In this document: positions 52,816 to 61,809 of the stretch, piece after piece
How the letters are laid out: every line of letters begins with the position of its first letter
How positions within the stretch are numbered: the stretch's first letter is position 1
NCBI GenBank assembly: GCA_048498315.1
Contig: JBEHYF010000007.1
Coordinates: forward strand, 12,221-76,220
Source of the DNA: Actinoallomurus sp048498315
GTDB lineage: Bacteria > Actinomycetota > Actinomycetes > Streptosporangiales > Streptosporangiaceae
Reading direction: 5' to 3'
DNA: 64,000 nucleotides
Notes under the pieces: generated by a model
The model's input: only the letters and a program-made list of their open reading frames with translations
Told to the model about the DNA's origin: nothing
Database searches by the model: none
Made by a program: the position numbers and the translations under genes

Positions 52816-53490
52816 ATGGATGATCGGATGCGACGATTTTTCACCGCGCTCGGCGCGGCTGTCCTTCTTGTTGCCGGATCGGCCGCCCTGCTTCCGGGCA
52901 CGGCGGGCGCCGCAGCGTGCGGGCCCTCGGCGCCGACCACCTCCAGCTGCACGCTGACCGCCACGGCCACGCTCACGGCGGGAACCTTGTCGCTGACGGC
53001 ACCGGCATCACTGTCCTGGAGCACGACCTTGAACGGTCGTGCCCAGGATGTGGTCGACACGACCGCCGCGGATCAGGAGTACGGCGTCGACGACGCCAGC
53101 GAGAACGCGGCCGGCTGGCACGTCACGACGTCCGCCACGACCTTCACCAGCGGTGCGAACACGCTGCCGGACACCGGTACCTTCATGACGAACGGCAGCA
53201 CCACGTCGGCCACGGACAACACGCCGCCGACCGCGGCCTGCGTCACCGCGGGCACCTGCACCGTGCCGACCGGTAACACGGTCACGTACCCGGTGGCCAT
53301 CACCACGGCGGCGACCACGCCGACGCCGGTCACCATCTACAGCGCCGCCGCGGCAAGCGGAATCGGCGACATCCGCATCGGCGGGAGCACGGCGGCCAAC
53401 CCGGTGGGCTGGTGGGTGCACATTCCGGCCACCGCGGTGTCGGGCTCGTACACCTCCACGGTCACGATGGCGATCGTCTCCGGACCGTGA
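52816..53490 (+). CDS. Secreted WxL-domain-like surface protein
   Basis: A 224-residue secreted protein. The signal peptide is RRFFTALGAAVLLVAGSAAL with cleavage after GAA near residue 33. The mature part is Thr/Ala/Ser-rich beta sandwich: LTATATLTAGTLSLTAPASL, GWHVTTSATTF (a W-x-V in place of the first WxL) and a C-terminal STVTMAIVSGP, the position of the second WxL strand (YTSTVTWTL). The match to WxL proteins is therefore distant. ATG 52816 or 52828 may be used. The DUF916 gene 36 bp downstream is the usual partner. Confidence 0.72.
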   Translation: MDDRMRRFFTALGAAVLLVAGSAALLPGTAGAAACGPSAPTTSSCTLTATATLTAGTLSLTAPASLSWSTTLNGRAQDVVDTTAADQEYGVDDASENAAGWHVTTSATTFTSGANTLPDTGTFMTNGSTTSATDNTPPTAACVTAGTCTVPTGNTVTYPVAITTAATTPTPVTIYSAAAASGIGDIRIGGSTAANPVGWWVHIPATAVSGSYTSTVTMAIVSGP

Positions 53491-53526
53491 GCCCGGTCGG
53501 CACGCGATCAGCGTCGTATCGCGGAG

Positions 53527-54621
53527 ATGCGATCCGGAGGTGGCTTGACATCCCTACATGCCAGGCGGCGTCCGCATGCCGCCGACCTCGCAGCACTCGC
53601 CGTCCTCGTAACCGCCGCCGGGGCGGCCACGGCCGTCCCGGCACGTGCGGACGGTGGCCTGGGAACGGGTCCGTTCGGCCTCAAGCCGTCGACCACGTCG
53701 GCCGGCCGAAAGCGTCCGTACTTCGATCTCACGGTGGCACCCGGCACGGCGACACGGGACACGGTGATCATCAGCAACCCGGGACGCAGGACTGAACGAC
53801 TGCGGCTCACGGTGTCCCGCGGCGTCACCGCGGCGAATTCGGGCTCCGCGTACGAGAGCGTTCCCGGGCCGTGCTCCGGAGCCGGCTGCTGGGTGACCGG
53901 GCTTCCCGCCACGGTCACCCTGGCTCCGCACGAACGCCGGGCGCTGACGTTCCGCGTCCGCGTTCCCGCCGGCGTCCAGGACGGGCAGTACCTCACCGGC
54001 ATCACCGCGGAGGCCGCCGTCCGGCCCGGCGCCGTACGCCTCGGCTCGAACGGAGCGGCGTCCGCCAAGGCGATCATCGTCCGGCAGGTCACCGTGGGCG
54101 TCGCGGTCACGGTCGGCGCGCTCGCGCGGATGAAGACGACCCTGGTGATCCCGACGGTCTCGGCGGGATGGATCGGGACCGAACCCCGGCTGTACATACC
54201 GGTGCGGAACGTGGGCCAGACGTTCGCCGAGGCCCGGGGGACCGCCTCGTGCCGGGCGCGCGACAGGAACCACACCTACCACGTCGTCATGCACACGGTC
54301 CTGCCCGGCACGGACGCCGTGCTACCGATCAACGCCCCGGGGCTGAGCAGCGGGTCCCTGCCGTGCACGGTCCGCCTGCGCGACGGCGCCGGTCCCCCGG
54401 TCGTCTGGTCCGGCCTCGTGCAGCTACGGTCGCCGCCCCGGCAGAAGATCATCCACACCGGCAACGGCGCGTACACGGCGCTGCCGGAGCAGAGCGTCCC
54501 GTTCTGGGCCATCCTGCTCATGGCGCTCGGCACGCTCATCCTCGCGGCCCTGCTGGCGTTGATCGTCCTGAACCGGAGGCAGCGACGGGGCACCATCCGC
54601 CCGACCGGCGAAGGCGGCTGA
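53527..54621 (+). CDS. Membrane-anchored DUF916 (WxL-protein peptidoglycan-binding type) protein
   Basis: A 364-residue protein. An N-terminal signal sequence (DLAALAVLVTAAGAATAVPA) is followed by a beta domain with PYFDLTVAPGTATRDTVIIS, LAPHERRALTFRVRVPAG and QDGQYLTGITAEA, typical of DUF916. A second Ig-like domain follows, then a C-terminal helix WAILLMALGTLILAALLALI and a basic tail (NRRQRRG). In Firmicutes such proteins help anchor WxL proteins to the wall. A TTG at 53545, just after a GGAGG, is an alternative start. It forms a two-gene operon with the WxL-like gene. Confidence 0.8.
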   Translation: MRSGGGLTSLHARRRPHAADLAALAVLVTAAGAATAVPARADGGLGTGPFGLKPSTTSAGRKRPYFDLTVAPGTATRDTVIISNPGRRTERLRLTVSRGVTAANSGSAYESVPGPCSGAGCWVTGLPATVTLAPHERRALTFRVRVPAGVQDGQYLTGITAEAAVRPGAVRLGSNGAASAKAIIVRQVTVGVAVTVGALARMKTTLVIPTVSAGWIGTEPRLYIPVRNVGQTFAEARGTASCRARDRNHTYHVVMHTVLPGTDAVLPINAPGLSSGSLPCTVRLRDGAGPPVVWSGLVQLRSPPRQKIIHTGNGAYTALPEQSVPFWAILLMALGTLILAALLALIVLNRRQRRGTIRPTGEGG

Positions 54622-54889
54622 ACCGCGGCCGTCGACGGCCGCCCACCGCGGACGCGATCAGCCGTGGCCGGAGGGGGCACCGGCAATCAGCGACCGCCTT
54701 GTCCGTGCGATACCGGCGCGCCGACACCGCATCCCCGCCGGTCGCCAGTGACGCCCGGACGGTTGCCGGACGCGCCTTTCGTCGTGGCCGCGTCCGGCAA
54801 ACCGGCGGTCGCGGGGGCCGTTCGTAGTGACCGTCCAGGTCTGCAGCATGGCGCGCCGGCCGTCCGCGGTGGCCGGATACTTCTCGCGC

Positions 54890-55205
54890 ACAGCAGGCGG
54901 GTCCGTGACGTAGGTCTTGGTGATGCGCCAGCGGCCGGACTTCTCGGTGTCGGTCTGCACGTAGACCAGCGCGTGCGGGTCGGCCAGGTGGGTGACGGTG
55001 GCGTCGGAGTCGCGCTCGGTGAACGTGCGCCCGTCGGTGACGACGAACCGCAGATCGCAGACGCTGGGCGTGCCGAGGTCGGGGTAGTAGACCTCCGACA
55101 GGCCGCCGTCCTGGAGGGTGTACCGGCCCTGCTCGCCGTGCCGCGCACGGTGCCGAGCCCTCCTTGTTCGCCGGCGCCCAGATGTACGGCTGCCCGGGCC
55201 CGCCC
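54890..55205 (-). pseudogene. N-terminal remnant of a GH15 glucoamylase-like enzyme
   Basis: PGQPYIWAPANKEG in one frame, then after a shift near 55155 YTLQDGGLSEVYYPDLGTPS, RFVVTDGRTFTERDSDATVT and SGRWRITKTYVTDP. This is the N-terminal beta-domain of bacterial GH15 glucan glucosidases (~120 residues). The catalytic (alpha/alpha)6 barrel of over 500 residues is missing; similarity stops at ~54895. The continuing open frame to 54658 is not recognised. Confidence 0.68.
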
Positions 55206-55271
55206 GGCGCAGTGCCCGGCGGCGACGCCGGGGGCGCGTCACGGGCCGCGCGTGGCGTGTGCGCGGCCGGT

Positions 55272-56279
55272 TCATCGCCTCCGCGGGAACGCTTCCGGTC
55301 CGCGGTCACGGGGGACGACGTTGAGCAGCGGGCGGCCGCCGGCGAAGCGGCTCAGCTGCTCGGCGGCCAGCCGCTCGGCCCGCGGGTAGAACGTCGCCGA
55401 GCCACCCGCGACGTGCGGGGTGATCAGCACGTTCGGCACGCTCCACAGCGGGTGGCCGGGCGGAAGGGGCTCTGGGTCCACCACATCGAGCGCCGCGAAC
55501 AGCCGGCCGGAGGCGGTCTCGGCCAGCAGCGCGTCGGTGTCGGCGACGCCGCCGCGCCCGGCGTTGACCACGAGCGCGCCGTCCGGCAGCGCGGCGAGCT
55601 CGCGCGCGCCGAACAGGCCCTTGGTGGTCTCGGTCAGCGGCACGGTGATGACGACGATGTCCGCGCCGGGCAGCAGACGGGGGAGCTCCGCCACCCCGTG
55701 CACGCCGGGCCGGGCCCGGCTCGCCACCGGCACCACCTCGACTTCGAACGGTCGCAGCCGCTCCTCGATCGCCGCGGCGATCGACCCGTACCCGAGGAGC
55801 AGCACCCGCGAGCCGGCCAGGGATCCGGTGAAGTGCGGCGCCCAGCGGCGCTCGTCCTGCCTCCGCACCCAGTACGGCAGGTTGTGCCGCATCGCGAGGA
55901 TGAGGCCGAGCACGTGCTCGGCGACGCTCGCGTCGTGCAGGCCGCGCCCGTTGCACACCACCACGTCCTCGGGGACGAGCGGAAGGAGTGAGTCGACGCC
56001 CGCGCTGAGGCTCTGCACGGCCTCCAGCGCGGGCATCCTGGCGATCAGGCCGGCGGCCTCCGGGACCGCGTACGGCAGCACGTAGAACCGCACCGCGGAC
56101 AGGTCAGGGGGCGGGGCGCCGGTGCCGTCGTACACGCCGACGGCGAGCCGGCCGGCCATCGCCTCGGCCACGCCGGGCCAGGGCACCAGCGCCTCGGGCG
56201 GCCGTCCCCCGCTCGTGCCGTCCTCGCTCACCCTCGCGTCCTCGCTCTCGCTCTCGTTCTCGTTCGTCCCGTGCCTCAT
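55272..56279 (-). CDS. D-isomer-specific 2-hydroxyacid dehydrogenase
   Basis: A 335-residue NAD(P)-dependent dehydrogenase. The Rossmann motif is VLLLGYGSIAAAIEERL, preceded by VVVCNGRGLHDASVAEHVLG. The catalytic Arg lies in ALVVNAGRGGVADTDALLAE, the Glu in FAALDVVDPEPLPPGHPLW, and the His in LITPHVAGGSATFYPRAERL. The N-terminus carries an acidic Glu/Ser run coded by GAGAGC repeats. ATG 56279 overlaps the permease stop (ATGA). It interconverts a 2-oxo and a 2-hydroxy acid, probably the compound imported by the permease. Confidence 0.9.
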   Translation of the reverse strand: MRHGTNENESESEDARVSEDGTSGGRPPEALVPWPGVAEAMAGRLAVGVYDGTGAPPPDLSAVRFYVLPYAVPEAAGLIARMPALEAVQSLSAGVDSLLPLVPEDVVVCNGRGLHDASVAEHVLGLILAMRHNLPYWVRRQDERRWAPHFTGSLAGSRVLLLGYGSIAAAIEERLRPFEVEVVPVASRARPGVHGVAELPRLLPGADIVVITVPLTETTKGLFGARELAALPDGALVVNAGRGGVADTDALLAETASGRLFAALDVVDPEPLPPGHPLWSVPNVLITPHVAGGSATFYPRAERLAAEQLSRFAGGRPLLNVVPRDRGPEAFPRRR

Positions 56280-57571
56280 ATGGTGCCGCGGCGCCCCCGC
56301 GCGAGCGGCGTCAGCACCGCGGCGATGGCCATGGAGGCGGCCAGCACCAGGAAGGCCGCGCCCTTGCCGCCGGTCGCGCCGTTCAGCCACCCGACAAGGT
56401 AGGTGCCCAGGAAACCGCCGAGCGCGCCGAAGGAGTTGACCAGGGCGATGGACGGCCCGGCCTCCCGGCGCGGCAGCAGCTCCGCGATGCCCGCGAAGTA
56501 CGGCCCGTACGGCGCGTAGATGGCGCCGCCGGCGACGAGCAGGAGCACGAAGGACGGCCAGAAGTGCGCGGGACCGAACAGGTAGGAGCCGTAGAAGGCG
56601 AGCGCGCCGAGGACCAGCCAGGGCCAGATGTAGCGGCTGCGGTGCCCGCTGCGGTCCGACGCCCGCGAGTTGACCACCATCAGGATGGCCGCGACCAGGT
56701 AGGGCGCGGCCGAGATGAGCCCGGTAAGGCCGATGCCGGTGCCGGAGCCGGCCTTCACGATGGATGGCAGCCAGAACACGAAGCCGTACACGCCGAGGCT
56801 CCACATCAGGTACTGTGCCGACAGGAGCACCACGGCGCGGGAGCGGAACGCCGCCCAGTAGCCGCCGACCGGCGTGATCTGCCGCTGCTCGCCGGCCAGC
56901 TCGGCGGCCACCGCCTCGCGCTCCGGCGCGTTCAGCCAGGCGGCGTCCTCCGGGTGGTCCTCCACCTTGGCGCGGAAGTAGAACGCCCACAGGATGGCGG
57001 GGACGCCCTCGATGATGAACATGCCGCGCCAGGACGTCAGCTCGACCAGGTAGCCGGAGATGGCGGTGAGCCACAGCACCGTGATCGGGTTACCGAGGAT
57101 AAGGATGCTGTTGGCCTGGCCGCGTTCGGCCTTGGTGAACCAGCGGGCGAGCAGGATCACCATGCCGGGCAGCACGGCGCCCTCGACGACGCCGAGCACG
57201 AACCTGACGACGACCAGGGCGGTCGCCGACGACAGCAGGCCCTGGACTGAGGCGAGCACGCCCCAGGCGAGCATGCTCCAGAAGATGAGTCGCTTGACGC
57301 TGCGGCGCTCGGCGTACATCGCCCCGGGCACCTGGAACAGGAAGTAGCCGAGGAAGAACGAGGCGCCGATCAGCGCGGAGATGCCGCTGCCCAGGTGCAG
57401 GTCGCTCTTCATCCCGCCGGCGATGCCGACCGAGAAGTTGGACCGGTCGAGGTAGGCGAGGCTGTAGGTGATGAAGGCGATGGGCAGCAGCCGCGCCCAA
57501 CGCTGAGTGCCGAGGGAACCGGGCCGGTCCTCCGGGCGGTGAACGGGACTTCCTGAGGCGGGGGCGGCCAC
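56276..57571 (-). CDS. MFS transporter, anion:cation symporter (ACS) family
   Basis: A 431-residue 12-helix permease. The first helix region LLPIAFITYSLAYLDRSNFS has the ACS-family YLDR(S/V)N motif. VVVRFVLGVVEGAVLPGMVI, LARWFTKAERGQANSILILG and ITVLWLTAISGYLVELTSWR are family signatures. Members import organic anions such as hexuronates, tartrate or phthalate. The second GTG (57571) is chosen because GAAGGAG lies eight bases upstream. Its operon partner is the 2-hydroxyacid dehydrogenase; the divergent IclR gene is the likely regulator. Confidence 0.9.
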   Translation of the reverse strand: MAAPASGSPVHRPEDRPGSLGTQRWARLLPIAFITYSLAYLDRSNFSVGIAGGMKSDLHLGSGISALIGASFFLGYFLFQVPGAMYAERRSVKRLIFWSMLAWGVLASVQGLLSSATALVVVRFVLGVVEGAVLPGMVILLARWFTKAERGQANSILILGNPITVLWLTAISGYLVELTSWRGMFIIEGVPAILWAFYFRAKVEDHPEDAAWLNAPEREAVAAELAGEQRQITPVGGYWAAFRSRAVVLLSAQYLMWSLGVYGFVFWLPSIVKAGSGTGIGLTGLISAAPYLVAAILMVVNSRASDRSGHRSRYIWPWLVLGALAFYGSYLFGPAHFWPSFVLLLVAGGAIYAPYGPYFAGIAELLPRREAGPSIALVNSFGALGGFLGTYLVGWLNGATGGKGAAFLVLAASMAIAAVLTPLARGRRGTI

Positions 57572-57602
57572 GGCGTCCACTCCTTCACTGCTGACGTGGA
57601 TT

Positions 57603-57617
57603 TTCCGTAATATGGAA
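57603..57617. promoter_or_regulatory. Candidate IclR operator
   Basis: TTCCGTA-A-TATGGAA is a 7-1-7 dyad with one mismatch, in an AT-rich patch in the 174-bp gap between the divergent permease (start 57571) and IclR (57746) genes. TTCC...GGAA arms are typical of IclR-family boxes. Confidence 0.55.
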
Positions 57618-57745
57618 TAATCCTCCGGGATACGGTAAGCTATATGGTCATTCCGGGGTTCCCTTGCGTCAAGTGCGGGTAGCGCCGGGATGAACGCCGG
57701 CGCACCCGCGTCGCCGTTCATTCGCAGGCGGGGAAGCGAGTGACG

Positions 57746-58522
57746 ATGGCCGTACGACGGGACGAGCGGCCCGACTCCGACGCGGTCGGCAAGGCACTCC
57801 GCCTGCTGTGCCTGCTGGGCGACCACCCCGACGGCGTCGGGGTCTCGCGGCTGGCCCGCGCCGCCGGCTACCCGGTCAGCACCACGCACCGCCTGCTCGC
57901 GTCGCTGCAGCGCGACGGGTTCGTGCGCAGCGACGGCGAGAGCCGCCGCTACAGCCTCGGCCTGCGGCTCTTCGAGCTCGGGCAGCGGGTGTCGCAGGCA
58001 CGCGGGTTCAGCGGGGTGGCGCTGCCGGTCATGCGTGCCGTCACCGAGCGCACCGGCGAGCCGACCCTCATGTCGGTACTGGACGGCCCCTACCAGCTCT
58101 ACGTGCACCACGTGCAGGGGCCGCAGCGGCTGCGCGTGATCGGCGAGCCGGCCAAGCACGGCCCCCTGCACTGCACCTCGATGGGCAAGTGCCTGATCGC
58201 CTTCGCGCCCGACGACGTCCGCGAGGAGCTGGTCGCCGGCCTGGAGCTCACCCCGCTCGGGCCGAACACCATCACCGACCGCGACCGGTTCCGCGAGGAG
58301 ATCGAACGGGTGCGGGCGCAGGGTCACGCGGTCTCCGACGAGGAGCACGAGGTCGGCATCCGCGCGGTGGGCGTGCCCGTCATCGGCCCGGACGGGACCG
58401 CCCTGGCCGCGCTGTCCACGCCCGCCCCGGCCTCCCGCATGACCGTCGAGCAGCTCACCGGCTTCCTGCCCTGCCTGCTCGACGCCGCCGCGAAACTCGC
58501 GGTCCTGCTGCCCACCGGCTGA
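57746..58522 (+). CDS. IclR family transcriptional regulator
   Basis: A 258-residue regulator. The N-terminal winged helix covers AVGKALRLLCLLGDHPDG, VSRLARAAGYPVSTTHRLLA and SLQRDGFVRSDGESRRYSLG. The C-terminal effector domain contains GPLHCTSMGKCLIAF, AVSDEEHEVGIRAVGVPVIG and ALAALSTPAPASRMTVEQL. ATG 57746 is preferred to GTG 57740 by spacing to GGGGAAG. It probably represses the divergent permease/dehydrogenase pair and responds to the organic acid they handle. Confidence 0.93.
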   Translation: MAVRRDERPDSDAVGKALRLLCLLGDHPDGVGVSRLARAAGYPVSTTHRLLASLQRDGFVRSDGESRRYSLGLRLFELGQRVSQARGFSGVALPVMRAVTERTGEPTLMSVLDGPYQLYVHHVQGPQRLRVIGEPAKHGPLHCTSMGKCLIAFAPDDVREELVAGLELTPLGPNTITDRDRFREEIERVRAQGHAVSDEEHEVGIRAVGVPVIGPDGTALAALSTPAPASRMTVEQLTGFLPCLLDAAAKLAVLLPTG

Positions 58523-58598
58523 CCTTCGACTTCGCCGGCCGCGCCGCCGTGTGGCGGCGCGGGAGCGCGACCGCCGGGCGCGCGCAGCGCCGGTGCGG

Positions 58599-60338
58599 TT
58601 ACCGGGCGCCGCCGCTGCGGCGGGGCTTCCCCCCGTCGAGCAGGGAGGCGACCGCGCCGACGACCATCATCAGCGCGGCGGCCGAGAAGACGACGAGCAG
58701 GCCCTGGTGCACCGGGCCGGAGATCAGGTGCGGGAAGAACTCCTTACCGGTCAACCGGTCCCGCTGGGCGGCCGGCAGCGAGCGCAGCACGTCCGGCGGC
58801 AGCACCGACTTGATCGGGTTGTAGCCGAGGAAGGCGGCGAAGATGCTGCCGACCGGCGGCAGGTGCCCGACGGTCTCGGCCGCGCCGGTGGGCACGCCGG
58901 CCCTCTCCAGGCCGGAGGTGAGGGCGGTGGGCAGCCGCGCCGCCAGGCCGACGATCAGCAGCGAGAAGAAGATGCCGATCGACAGCGCCTGCCCGGAGTT
59001 CTGGAACGTTCCGCGCATGCCCGACGCGGCGCCCCGCTGGTGTGCCGGCACGCTGCTCATCACGCGGGAGGTGTTGGGGGAGGAGAAGATCCCCGAGCCG
59101 ATGCCGTTGACCGCCAGCAGCAGCGCGAACACCCAGTACGAGAAGTCGACCGGCAGCAGCATCAGCCCGGCGAAGGTGCCGGCCACGATGATCAGGCCGC
59201 CGGAGGCGAACAGCCGCTGCCCGAACCGGTCCGACAGGTGGCCGGAGACCGGCCCGGCGGCCAGGAACCCGATCGTCAGCGGCAGCATGTAGATGCCGGC
59301 CCACAGCGGGGTGTCCTGGTAGTCGTAGCCGTGCAGCGGCAGCCAGATGCCCTGCAGCCAGATGATCAGCATGAACTGCAGACCGCCCCGCCCGATCGCC
59401 GACAGCAGCACGGCCACCGTGCCCGCGGTGAACCGGCGAATCCGGAACAGGCCGAGGTGGAACATCGGGTCGGCGACCCGCGTCTCCACCACGCAGAACG
59501 CGACCAGCAGCACGACGCCGAGCCCGAGCCCGCCGAGCACGGCCGGGCTGGTCCAGCCGGTGGCATGGCCGCCGTACGGCTGGATGCCGTAGGTGATGGC
59601 GGTGAGCAGCACGCCCAGCCCGACCGCGAACGTCACGTTGCCGGGCCAGTCGAGGCGGCCGCGCCGGCGCTCGCCCGTCTCGTGCAGCGAGGCGTACGCC
59701 CAGATGGTGCCGGCCAGGCCGATCGGCACGCTGACGAGGAACACCGCCCGCCAGTCCCACTCCGCCAGCAGCCCGCCGATGATCAGGCCGAGGAAGGAGC
59801 CGGCGATCGCGGCGATCTGGTTGACGCCCAGCGCCAGGCCCCGCTCGGAGATGTCGAACGCGTCGGTGAGGATCGCGGTGGAGTTGGCGAACAGCATCGC
59901 GCCGCCGACGCCCTGCACCATGCGCCAGGCGATCAGCCAGACGGCGCCCGGCCCGCCGTGCAGGGGGTCCAGGGACAGCGCGATCGAGGCGGCCGTGAAG
60001 ACGACGAACCCGCCGTTGTAGATGCGCACCCGCCCGAACATGTCGCCGAGCCGTCCGACCGTGACCACCAGCACGGCGGACACGAGGAGGAAGCCCATGA
60101 TCATCCATAGCAGGTAGCCGACGTTGCCGGGCCGCAGCGGGTTCAGCCCGATTCCACGGAAGATCGCCGGCAGCGAGATGATCACGATGGACGAGTTGAC
60201 GGTGGCCAGGAGCATGCCGAGCGTCGTGTTCGACAGCGCGACCCACTTGTAGCGCGGGTGATCGCGCGCGACGCGACCGCCCTTCCCACGGGCGGTCATC
60301 TCGGCGGTGGGGCCACCGGTCTTGCTGGCGTCAGGCAT
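58599..60338 (-). CDS. DHA2 family MFS exporter
   Basis: A 579-residue, probably 14-helix transporter. LGMLLATVNSSIVIISLPAI is the first helix, VTVGRLGDMFGRVRIYNGGF is motif A, and NQIAAIAGSFLGLIIGGLLA is the motif C helix. A large loop (res. ~480-545, with VGHLPPVGSIFAAFLGYNPI) separates the last two helices, common in actinobacterial EmrB-like pumps. ATG 60338 is chosen because GGAGG lies seven bases upstream; ATG 60344 would be too close. It is divergent from the CoA-transferase operon. Confidence 0.9.
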   Translation of the reverse strand: MPDASKTGGPTAEMTARGKGGRVARDHPRYKWVALSNTTLGMLLATVNSSIVIISLPAIFRGIGLNPLRPGNVGYLLWMIMGFLLVSAVLVVTVGRLGDMFGRVRIYNGGFVVFTAASIALSLDPLHGGPGAVWLIAWRMVQGVGGAMLFANSTAILTDAFDISERGLALGVNQIAAIAGSFLGLIIGGLLAEWDWRAVFLVSVPIGLAGTIWAYASLHETGERRRGRLDWPGNVTFAVGLGVLLTAITYGIQPYGGHATGWTSPAVLGGLGLGVVLLVAFCVVETRVADPMFHLGLFRIRRFTAGTVAVLLSAIGRGGLQFMLIIWLQGIWLPLHGYDYQDTPLWAGIYMLPLTIGFLAAGPVSGHLSDRFGQRLFASGGLIIVAGTFAGLMLLPVDFSYWVFALLLAVNGIGSGIFSSPNTSRVMSSVPAHQRGAASGMRGTFQNSGQALSIGIFFSLLIVGLAARLPTALTSGLERAGVPTGAAETVGHLPPVGSIFAAFLGYNPIKSVLPPDVLRSLPAAQRDRLTGKEFFPHLISGPVHQGLLVVFSAAALMMVVGAVASLLDGGKPRRSGGAR

Positions 60339-60364
60339 GAACATTCCTCCCCTGACGCCAGGAT

Positions 60365-60385
60365 AGTTACTTAGACTAATTAATG
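60365..60385. promoter_or_regulatory. AT-rich dyad upstream of the DHA2 exporter
   Basis: TTAG-A-CTAA (60371-60379) is a perfect 9-bp dyad in an AT-rich patch about 30 bp upstream of the exporter start, within the divergent gap. It is a plausible operator or -10 region for a MarR/TetR-type regulator, but it is short. Confidence 0.3.
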
Positions 60386-60555
60386 GCGACATCAACGGAG
60401 TGTGGCGGGCGTGCGACGGGACGACCGCCCGGCCCGGGGCCGGCGGTGGGTCCGGTCCTCGCGGAGCGCGCCGGGCCCCGCCCCTAACGGAACGTCGTTC
60501 GGTCGGCACGGTACCTTCCTGGAGAGCGCACCGGCGCCGCGAGGAGGGATGACGC

Positions 60556-61809
60556 ATGGTCGAGACGGCCGCCGGCACGCCGAACGGCAGGGGCGTGCCG
60601 GCGGCGCACGACCGGCCGCTGGCCGGCATGCGGGTGATCGAGGTGTCCAGCTTCGTCGCCGCGCCGCTCGGCGGCATGACGCTCGCCCAGCTCGGCGCCG
60701 ACGTGATCCGCGTCGACCCGATCGGCGGTGGCCCCGACCGCGGCCGCTGGCCCGTCACCGCGTCCGGCGCGAGCCTGTACTGGGCCGGCCTGAACAAGGG
60801 CAAGCGCTCGGTCACCGTCGACCTGCGCTCCCCGGAGGGCTGCGCCATCGTCGCCGACCTGGTCGCGGCCGGCGCGCCCGGCGGCGGCATCCTGCTCACC
60901 AACGCCCGCCGCGACGGCCTCGGCTACGACGACCTGCGCGCCCGCCGCCCCGACGTCATCCACGTACGGCTCGACGGCCGCCACGACGGCGGCAACGCCG
61001 TCGACTACACCGTGGGCGCCGAGGTCGGCTTCCCGTACCTGACCGGCCCGGAAGGCCACGACGGACCGGTCAACCACGTGCTGCCGGCGTGGGACGTCGC
61101 CACCGGGCTGTACCTGTCCGTGGCGCTGCTGGCGGCGGAGCGGCGGCGGCTGCTCACCGGCCGCGGCGAGCGCATCCGGGTGGCCCTCGCCGACGTCGCC
61201 CTCGCCACCGCGGGCAACCTCGGCCTGCTCGCCGAGGCACAGCTCGCCGCCGCCCCCAGGCCGCGGATCGGCAACCACATGTACGGCGAGTTCGGCCGCG
61301 ACTTCGCCACCGCCGACGGCGGCCACGTCATGGTGCTCGTGCTGACCACCCGGCACTGGCGCGACCTGCTCGCCGCCACCGGCCTGGCCGGCGCGGCCGC
61401 CGCGCTGGAACGCGAACACGGCGCCGACCTGACCCGGCAGGCCGACAGGTACGCCCACCGCGACGCGATCGCCGCCCTGCTGGAACCATGGTTCGCCGAC
61501 CGCACCGTCGAGCAGGTCACGGCCGCGTTCGCCGGCACGTCCGTGCTGTGGTCGCGGTACCGGCGGCTCGCCGACCTCGTCGCCGACGGCGGCGCGGAGC
61601 TGCGCGCCCATCCGATGGTCGGCGACCTCGACCAGCCCGGCATCGGCCGCCACCTCGCGCCGGGCTCGCCGGTGGCGTTCGGCGACGAGCCCCGCGGACC
61701 CTTGCCGGCGCCGGCGCTCGGCGGCGACACCGAGGACGTCCTCGCCGAGCTGCTCGGCCTGTCCGCGGCCGAGATCGCCGGCCTGCGCGAACGGAAGGTG
61801 GTGGGGTGA
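60556..61809 (+). CDS. CaiB/BaiF (family III) CoA-transferase
   Basis: A 417-residue type III CoA-transferase. The N-terminal MRVIEVSSFVAAPLGGMTLA, GLNKGKRSVTVDLRSPEG and the NHMYGEFGRDFATADGGHVM region are family landmarks. The catalytic Asp is expected near residue 165-180, about the AEVGFPYLTGP segment, which I cannot fix exactly. It moves CoA between carboxylic acids. GAGGAGGG precedes the ATG. It is followed with a TGATG overlap by a MaoC-like gene and then an acyl-CoA dehydrogenase. Confidence 0.9.
   Translation: MVETAAGTPNGRGVPAAHDRPLAGMRVIEVSSFVAAPLGGMTLAQLGADVIRVDPIGGGPDRGRWPVTASGASLYWAGLNKGKRSVTVDLRSPEGCAIVADLVAAGAPGGGILLTNARRDGLGYDDLRARRPDVIHVRLDGRHDGGNAVDYTVGAEVGFPYLTGPEGHDGPVNHVLPAWDVATGLYLSVALLAAERRRLLTGRGERIRVALADVALATAGNLGLLAEAQLAAAPRPRIGNHMYGEFGRDFATADGGHVMVLVLTTRHWRDLLAATGLAGAAAALEREHGADLTRQADRYAHRDAIAALLEPWFADRTVEQVTAAFAGTSVLWSRYRRLADLVADGGAELRAHPMVGDLDQPGIGRHLAPGSPVAFGDEPRGPLPAPALGGDTEDVLAELLGLSAAEIAGLRERKVVG

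Noticed and set aside
56225..56262. GAGAGC-type repeat as a possible regulatory microsatellite
   Set aside because: It lies inside the 5' coding part of the dehydrogenase gene and simply encodes a Glu/Ser run.
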